From positions 1 to 19,573 of the forward strand of contig JAUVIJ010000008.1 of assembly GCA_030592835.1 (NCBI GenBank): 19,573 bases of DNA, in the 5' to 3' direction. The notes beneath the pieces are model-generated. The model was given only the letters and a program-made list of their open reading frames with translations. It made no database searches and had not been told where the DNA came from. Made by a program: the position numbers and the translations under genes. This stretch comes from Candidatus Cloacimonadota bacterium. Its GTDB lineage: Bacteria; Cloacimonadota; Cloacimonadia; Cloacimonadales; TCS61. Shown here one piece after another: positions 15,305-19,573 of this stretch (positions within the stretch are counted from its first letter, which is position 1; every line of letters begins with the position of its first letter).

Positions 15305-16279
15305 TTATTTTTGAGGAATAATTACGACATTCTCGTGATCACTGAAATCAATATTTAAGGCACACTTCATAGCTACTACAGCAACCTCTATTTGCTCGTT
15401 ATTCGGAGGTTGTGTAGTGATCCTCTGTAAAGAGAGTCCGGGCCAGGTAAAAATCCTGACCAGGGGATGATTAATGTTTTTGCTGGAAAGTTTCAATATT
15501 TCATAGGAAATTCCTGAAATAAAGGGCATGAGAAGAAAATGATAACCAAGCCTGATAAATAATTGCGGTGCACCCCAGAACCTGACAACCAATGTATCGA
15601 CAATTGAGAATATTGCAATAGCGATCAGGAGAACGATAAAGATAAAACTGGTTCCGCAACGGGGATGCCGGGTAGAGAACTTCTGGATATCTTCGGAAGT
15701 GAGTTCAGAATTATTCTCGTATGCATAGACGGATTTATGTTCGGCGCCGTGATATTGAAAAATCCTCTTGATATCCTTCATTTGACTGATGATCCAGACG
15801 TAGATCACAAAGAATAATATTCTGATTGCACCTGAAAAAAGATTGAAATAAATATTTCCTTTATCTAATTTTATCCAGTAAGCCAGTTGATAAGGAAGAT
15901 AAACGAACAACAGAAAAGCCAATCCAAAAGCCAGAATATAACTGAATATTTCCTCGGTCTTTTTCCGTGAATCTGATTTTGTAATCTTTTTGGATTCATC
16001 AACCCAGTCCAGTTCTGCCCGGGAAGCAGAATAATTCAGGGATTTAAAACCGATGATCAGCATTTCGACTAAGGAAACAAAACCTCTTATCACGGGCAGT
16101 CCCAAAAAGGTTTTCTTTTTAGTCACACTGGTAAAAGGTTCCTTGATGACTTCTATAGTCTTATCTTTTCTACGAACGGCAGTTGCCAGGTGTTCAGGAC
16201 CTCTCATCATGACGCCCTCGATCACAGCTTGCCCACCTATTTCGATTGTTTTTTTTTCAATTTTCAAGCAGTACTCCAT
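15305..16279 (-). CDS. YqhQ/DUF1385 family membrane protein
   Basis: A membrane protein of unknown function. The signature GGQAVIEGVMMRGPEH stands near the N-terminus, followed by LPVIRGFVSLVEMLIIGFKSL. YHGAEHKSVYAYE and FSTRHPRCGTSF are two further DUF1385 hallmarks. About five hydrophobic segments are visible, for instance FSYILAFGLAFLLFVYLPY and FIFIVLLIAIAIFSIV. YqhQ of Bacillus is the reference member. The start is uncertain. ATG at 16279 comes directly after the rpmE terminator T-run and has no binding site. TTG at 16267 has GGAG six bases ahead and would give 10 residues before GGQAV, close to the Bacillus N-terminus. An upstream GTG at 16294 would lie inside the terminator stem and is unlikely. 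It is followed four bases later by prfA. Confidence 0.88.
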   Translation of the reverse strand: MEYCLKIEKKTIEIGGQAVIEGVMMRGPEHLATAVRRKDKTIEVIKEPFTSVTKKKTFLGLPVIRGFVSLVEMLIIGFKSLNYSASRAELDWVDESKKITKSDSRKKTEEIFSYILAFGLAFLLFVYLPYQLAYWIKLDKGNIYFNLFSGAIRILFFVIYVWIISQMKDIKRIFQYHGAEHKSVYAYENNSELTSEDIQKFSTRHPRCGTSFIFIVLLIAIAIFSIVDTLVVRFWGAPQLFIRLGYHFLLMPFISGISYEILKLSSKNINHPLVRIFTWPGLSLQRITTQPPNNEQIEVAVVAMKCALNIDFSDHENVVIIPQK

Positions 16280-16321
16280 AAAAAAAGACACCACAACACA
16301 TTCGAAAATGAAGTTGTGGTG
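16280..16321 (-). terminator. rpmE intrinsic terminator, abutting the yqhQ start
   Basis: On the - strand CACCACAAC (16321-16313) pairs with GTTGTGGTG (16297-16289). Above a small internal loop, CATT pairs with AATG around a TTCG tetraloop. A T-rich tract (TC then seven T) follows at 16288-16280. It begins 16 bp after the rpmE stop, and the yqhQ ATG is the next codon after the T-run. Confidence 0.85.
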
Positions 16322-16337
16322 CTAAATTGAATGTAAT

Positions 16338-16547
16338 CTAATTATCTTTTTTAATATTGTATTTTTTATTAAATCTTTCGACTCTTCCGGCTTTGGCCAT
16401 TGTTCTTTGTTTACCAGTGTAAAAGGGATGGCAATTGGAACATATCTCTACCTTCAAACTTTTACTGGTAGATCTTGTTTCAAAAGTATTACCACAAGCA
16501 CAGGTAACTTTTATCTGTTCATATTTAGGATGAATTCCTTTTTTCAT
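16338..16547 (-). CDS. rpmE: 50S ribosomal protein L31, zinc-binding type
   Basis: A 69-residue ribosomal protein that helps join the two subunits. MKKGIHPKY, FYTGKQ and RVERFNKKY are family motifs. Four cysteines, C16, C18, C36 and C39, give the zinc-binding (C+) form, so a zinc-free paralog under zinc-limitation control may exist elsewhere (inference). GGGAGTT precedes the ATG. A TTGACA box lies 60-70 bp upstream, right after the DJ-1 gene stop, but no good -10 box is seen at the usual spacing. A strong terminator follows, so rpmE may be mostly transcribed on its own. Confidence 0.97.
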   Translation of the reverse strand: MKKGIHPKYEQIKVTCACGNTFETRSTSKSLKVEICSNCHPFYTGKQRTMAKAGRVERFNKKYNIKKDN

Positions 16548-16618
16548 TTCTAACTCCCGAAAACAATATAACTTAAAATTAAGAAGTGCATTTTTTTTTC
16601 TTAATGTTTGTATGTCAA

Positions 16619-17170
16619 TTATTTTATCAACATCGGGCCACTTACCTTCAAGGCTTTTTCCCGATCATAAAGTAGTTCCACTAGTTTAATGGCAAATTCC
16701 AGGACTGTTCCGGGACCTCTGCTGGTAATACAATTACCATCCACTATTACTCTCTGATCAACTTCCGATTGATCTTTCAGTTGGTCTGAAAGGGCTGGAT
16801 GAGCAGTTGCTTTTTTGTTCTTCAATAAATTATGATACTGGAGAATTACTACCGGTGAAGCACAGATAGCAGCATATAACTTGCCTTTTTCAACCTGTGA
16901 GATAAGAAGCTCGGTCAGGATTGGGGAATCACGCAGATATTCAGCTCCCGGAAGTCCACCAGGAAGGGCGATCAGATCATAATCTTCATCTGCACATTCG
17001 CGGATAAGTTTATCGGCGACAAGTTTTACCATTCTCGAAGCCGTTATTTCCAAATCCTGTACTGAAGCCACTGTCACTTCTGCTCCAGCTCTTCTTAAAG
17101 TATCTACAATGCCAACGATTTCCAACTCTTCAGAACCATTAGCAATCGGAACGAGAACCTTTTTTCTCAT
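16619..17170 (-). CDS. DJ-1/PfpI superfamily protein, YajL-like
   Basis: A 183-residue cytoplasmic protein with the DJ-1 fold. C103 sits in the nucleophile elbow (YAAICASPVVIL), and E14/E15 in NGSEELEIVGIVDTLRRAG is the conserved partner acid. DYDLIALPGGLPGAEYLRDS, TSRGPGT and the ending YDREKAL match E. coli YajL closely, much better than PfpI proteases or ThiJ-type kinases. Family members act in oxidative-stress protection, as chaperones or as glyoxalase/deglycase-like enzymes; the true activity is debated. AGGAGG stands six bases before ATG. It follows a broken kinase gene by 14 bp and may be the last gene of that transcript before the rpmE promoter. Confidence 0.92.
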   Translation of the reverse strand: MRKKVLVPIANGSEELEIVGIVDTLRRAGAEVTVASVQDLEITASRMVKLVADKLIRECADEDYDLIALPGGLPGAEYLRDSPILTELLISQVEKGKLYAAICASPVVILQYHNLLKNKKATAHPALSDQLKDQSEVDQRVIVDGNCITSRGPGTVLEFAIKLVELLYDREKALKVSGPMLIK

Positions 17171-17184
17171 TTAACCTCCTGGAT

Positions 17185-17693
17185 TTAAGACCAGATACTT
17201 GTTAGAATTTTTCTATTATTATATAATATCTGCATGTAATCCAGCTCCAGGTTGATCATATCCAGGTCTTTCCTTCGCAACCATTCTGACAACCAGGCGA
17301 AACGAGAGGCCAGGATAAAATCAAATAGAATATTCCAACTGGATAGATCATATATTTCCTTTTGCCTTAAAAAGCTGATTGCACTCAGGGAAAATCCCTG
17401 ATTCAATCCTTCTGGATACTCCATGCCAAGACAACCGATTAGATTGGCCAGATCATAGATTTTTGGTTTGATCCCCATGTGTCGAGTTCACTCAATGTTT
17501 CTGCAAGATATCGTTTTCTGGGATATTGGTGGTTTTCTACGGCTTCCAGAACATATAAAACTTTATCATTGGATTCTATTACCGTTCTGTATTTGGAACG
17601 TTCAGGACTACCGGGGATTTCAAGATCCGGTCTGATATCAGCATGGTTAATATTCCACATTTGCAGGAGTTCAGAAAAGGAATAATCAATCAT
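17185..17693 (-). pseudogene. Remnant of an APH-type phosphotransferase: central deletion and frameshift
   Basis: Two overlapping frames are pieces of one kinase-like gene. The first (17693-17439) begins MIDYSFSELLQMW and has IPGSPERSKYRTVIES, LYVLEAVE and KRYLAETLSEL, the N-lobe of an aminoglycoside-phosphotransferase-fold protein. The second frame (up to 17185) opens with PKIYDLANLIGCLG and ends FILASRFAWLSEWLRR...YMQILYNN, which is what follows the catalytic core in the same family. The core itself (HGD and DFD motifs, about 150 residues) is missing, and the junction near 17440-17480 is out of frame. The intact protein would be over 300 residues; about 170 remain. The upstream ATG overlaps the preceding small secreted gene by eight bases. 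Family placement is by motif recall. An assembly error at the junction cannot be excluded. Confidence 0.65.
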
Positions 17694-17904
17694 CGATATT
17701 AATCAGGTTGTATTCTTTACTTCCCATCCCTAGTTGACTGGCGTATTCGATCTGATTCTTACCACTGACTGAATTTTCTTTTAAGAAAGTATCATCGCAT
17801 TTATGAGCTTTGTCGACAAGATCGTGACTGGCTTTCTCGATTGCGACGATATCAGTTGATGCCAGGATACTGAAAAGAAGTATGATTATAGTCAGGTTTT
17901 TCAT
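17686..17904 (-). CDS. Small secreted protein of unknown function
   Basis: The product has 72 residues: a signal peptide (MKNLTIIILLFSILASTDIVA, likely cleaved near 21) followed by about 50 residues rich in charged and polar amino acids, with a single cysteine (in HKCDD). No lipobox is seen. I do not recognise the family. AAGGTGATC precedes the ATG. It overlaps the start of the broken kinase gene by eight bases and lies 25 bp after the TIGR04076 gene, so it is probably cotranscribed. It may itself be a shortened version of a longer protein, as its neighbour is damaged. Confidence 0.55.
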   Translation of the reverse strand: MKNLTIIILLFSILASTDIVAIEKASHDLVDKAHKCDDTFLKENSVSGKNQIEYASQLGMGSKEYNLINIDD

Positions 17905-17929
17905 AAGATCACCTTGATTTTTTTACGGG

Positions 17930-18241
17930 TTAGACTCTTTCCAGTAAAAAGATCACCGGTCTGAAACCATCGGTACAACAACTGAGAGCGGATCCCGATG
18001 ATTTCATCCAATCCAGATTTCCTCCTGACATGAGTGTGATCAGTTCCCTGTGAATATCAGACCAAGCCCAGGCGCAGAACCCTTCCGGGATTTTGTTAGG
18101 ATCGGTGACCAGGAATGTCTGGCCTTCCTTGAACATATCACAGGGTCCAAAAACAGGATCTTTATAATTGTCATTCAGATATCGATCAATAAGATCCTGA
18201 TCGTGTGATCTCTTGATAATAGTGATTCTACATTTATACAT
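17930..18241 (-). CDS. TIGR04076 family protein
   Basis: A 103-residue cytoplasmic protein of a widespread uncharacterised family. The typical features are all here: CRITIIKR at the start, GPCDMFKEGQTF (C34), PEGFCAWAWSDIHRELITLMSGG (C56) and SCCTDGFRPVIFLLERV (C88, C89) at the end. The invariant cysteines suggest metal binding or redox chemistry, but no function is established to my knowledge. A good AAGGTAT binding site stands before ATG, 9 bp after the PrsW-like gene stop. Confidence 0.85.
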   Translation of the reverse strand: MYKCRITIIKRSHDQDLIDRYLNDNYKDPVFGPCDMFKEGQTFLVTDPNKIPEGFCAWAWSDIHRELITLMSGGNLDWMKSSGSALSCCTDGFRPVIFLLERV

Positions 18242-18250
18242 AATATACCT

Positions 18251-18910
18251 TTATTTTTCTTTGGAATCCGGAGAAAGTAATAATGCTTTTTTAATCTTAT
18301 TATTAATGATGCCCCAGAGAATTGCCAGCAGGATCAACAAACCCAGCGAAGAATAGATTTTCAGAAAACAAAGATAATTGAACAATCCGTGAGCCAGCAT
18401 GGAAAGAGCAAGCCCGGGTATGATCAAAGTGTGTGAAGCTTTTCTGGTTTTAACCAACCCGAGGGCATATCCCCAGAAACTGGAGAAAAGAGCGTGACCA
18501 GGTACGGAAAGTAATGATCTAGCCAATAATACATTTGGCAAAAGTTCTCTGGCGGTGATATTGACCCGGAAAAGATAAAAAGCGTTCTCTATAGAGGCAA
18601 ATCCCAGAGCTACTGCAGCTGCATAGACAATTCCATCCATGGGTTCATCGAATTCCTTGTTTCCATAAATAGATATCCTTACACCCAGAAACTTGGCCAG
18701 TTCTTCTATTACCGGGGCAATAATTACGGCGCCTAAAAAATATGAATAATGGAAGGGTAACTGGATCAGCATAACAAAGCAGGCTACAACAATGCCAAAG
18801 AGATACGATCGAATCACCAGTTTTTTAGGTTCAGGTTCCCATTTATCCCTTTTATAAAAATACCATAACCAGTATAATCCGGGGGCAAATCCAAGAGCAA
18901 AGATCAACAT
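18251..18910 (-). CDS. PrsW-like intramembrane metalloprotease
   Basis: A 219-residue polytopic membrane protein of the PrsW family (CPBP-related), which in Bacillus cuts anti-sigma factor RsiW. The family motifs are present in order: E69-E70-x-x-K73 (PVIEELAKF), F104-x3-E108-N109 (GFASIENAF), H139 (VPGHALFSS) and H174-G-x-F-N (MLAHGLFNY). WEPEPKK near residue 24-30 follows the first membrane segment, as usual. About seven hydrophobic segments are seen. The substrate is unknown, and no sigma or anti-sigma gene is in the window. AGGA precedes the ATG, 6 bp after the upstream gene stop. Confidence 0.88.
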   Translation of the reverse strand: MLIFALGFAPGLYWLWYFYKRDKWEPEPKKLVIRSYLFGIVVACFVMLIQLPFHYSYFLGAVIIAPVIEELAKFLGVRISIYGNKEFDEPMDGIVYAAAVALGFASIENAFYLFRVNITARELLPNVLLARSLLSVPGHALFSSFWGYALGLVKTRKASHTLIIPGLALSMLAHGLFNYLCFLKIYSSLGLLILLAILWGIINNKIKKALLLSPDSKEK

Positions 18911-18916
18911 GATAAA

Positions 18917-19198
18917 CTAATTCCTATTAAGATAATAATTTATTCCAATTGCTCTTTTAATATCCAGAAAGGTTTCTCTATCCCGGAATAAATATTCTTC
19001 CAGGAGAATGTATGTTTTTCCTTCTATCTCTTTGATGTATTTGTAGCTAATGTCTTTTTTATCTTTTTGAGCTTTTGTGTTTATTGGTTGAAAAGCGAAA
19101 TGCTTTTTCAGGATTTCACCTTCCATCCGGGAAAGTTTACAGGGGAATTTTTTCTTTCGGGAGATAATACTGAAAAAATCACATTCCGGATCGATCAT
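18917..19198 (-). CDS. Uncharacterised 93-residue protein
   Basis: I do not recognise the family. The protein is basic, with KKKFPCKLSR, many lysines in the middle and two cysteines, and no signal peptide or membrane segment. ATG at 19198 shares ATGA with the stop of the upstream FAD-dependent dehydrogenase gene, the usual form of translational coupling, so I prefer it. A start at 19228 would add ten residues that only retrace the upstream coding region in another frame. The next gene, PrsW-like, starts six bases after its stop. Confidence 0.65.
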   Translation of the reverse strand: MIDPECDFFSIISRKKKFPCKLSRMEGEILKKHFAFQPINTKAQKDKKDISYKYIKEIEGKTYILLEEYLFRDRETFLDIKRAIGINYYLNRN

Positions 19199-19573
19199 TG
19201 TTTCAAAAGAAGCTCGGCTGTAAGCCATCCATGTGCCGTGGAATAAATAATTGATCGTGTATTACCAGAGCAGTCACCAATAAATTTCAGATTAGGAATC
19301 TCCGCATTACTGAGCCGGTTAGAGTAGAATTTCACTTCGGGCGCATAAACCAGATTATCATCATTATTTATTCCAGGCACTGTTTCTCCCAGGGTTTCTA
19401 TGAAATCGATAATGCTCTTTATAATACGGCGTGGATAAGCAAGATTAATATCACCAAGAATGAATTTATCTTCGGGCAACGTAGGAATTACTCGATATAG
19501 ATTTTTAGTTCTCTTGGAATTCTTAAAATTTGCATAAGTCTGCAGGATAACTTTATTTTTTCCCGCAAGGATA
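19195..19573 (-). CDS. FAD-dependent dehydrogenase, COG2509 family (partial, C-terminal end)
   Basis: The frame stays open to the window edge, so the start and the FAD-binding N-terminus lie outside. The 125 residues seen include VYAPEVKFYSNRL and FIGDCSGNTRSIIYSTAHG near the end. These are the C-terminal FAD-contact motifs (GDGxGxTR) of COG2509, a family of predicted NAD/FAD-using dehydrogenases of unknown substrate. An internal TTG at 19479 is not a real start, since the coding match continues upstream of it (for example VILQTYANFKNSKR). Its stop overlaps the next start as ATGA. Confidence 0.8.
   Translation of the reverse strand, partial: ILAGKNKVILQTYANFKNSKRTKNLYRVIPTLPEDKFILGDINLAYPRRIIKSIIDFIETLGETVPGINNDDNLVYAPEVKFYSNRLSNAEIPNLKFIGDCSGNTRSIIYSTAHGWLTAELLLKQ

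Noticed and set aside
16579..16604. AT-rich hairpin TTAAGAA/TTCTTAA between the DJ-1 gene and rpmE, considered as a terminator.
   Set aside because: The stem has one G-C pair and the T-run after it is short; it overlaps the likely rpmE promoter region and is not convincing.
19199..19228. Longer start (19228) for the 93-residue protein.
   Set aside because: The extra ten residues lie within the upstream gene, while ATG at 19198 forms the standard ATGA overlap.

Overview
The window reads as a piece of a moderately AT-rich genome from the Fibrobacteres-Chlorobi-Bacteroidetes side of the bacterial tree. A Candidatus Cloacimonadota-like organism is my best guess (inference). The support is a set of secreted proteins ending in an 'NYPNPFNP' type-9-secretion-like sorting tail, a two-gene MEP isoprenoid pathway block, a fused formiminotransferase-cyclodeaminase, and a COG0731 radical SAM protein. 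No rRNA, tRNA or CRISPR array was seen.

Layout. Bases 1-4887 (+ strand) hold the tail of one secreted protein and two complete paralogs of about 705 residues in tandem. Each complete paralog has a signal peptide, sialidase-type Asp-box repeats, an EF-hand-like calcium loop and a C-terminal sorting tail. A bidirectional hairpin terminator follows at 4906-4940, then a short gene-free stretch with a 7-bp tandem repeat. Everything from 5192 to the end is on the - strand. Read in the direction of transcription (high to low coordinates) it runs: the C-terminal end of a COG2509 FAD-dependent dehydrogenase, an unknown protein, a PrsW-like membrane protease, a TIGR04076 protein, a small secreted protein, a broken APH-type kinase, a DJ-1/YajL protein, ribosomal protein L31 (rpmE) with its own terminator, a YqhQ/DUF1385 membrane protein, release factor 1 (prfA), a CNNM/CBS-domain membrane protein and guanine deaminase (guaD). 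Then come a 163-bp non-coding element with terminal inverted repeats, ftcD, a COG0731 radical SAM protein, a carboxymuconolactone decarboxylase-family protein, ispD, ispF and a U32-family protein related to RlhA.

How the genes work together. ispD and ispF are two steps of the MEP pathway. guaD and ftcD could both serve catabolism of purines or histidine, feeding one-carbon units to folate. rpmE, yqhQ, prfA and the CNNM gene are closely packed, and a terminator lies between rpmE and yqhQ. The + strand array looks like a lineage-specific family of exported surface or extracellular proteins.

Most notable: (1) a MITE-like element with a 5-bp target duplication inserted at the very end of guaD, whose terminal repeat now supplies the guaD stop codon; (2) mosaic sorting tails in the tandem secreted family; (3) an internally deleted and frameshifted kinase gene; (4) the rpmE terminator abutting the yqhQ start codon. 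I did not find a clearly new multi-gene defence or mobile system.
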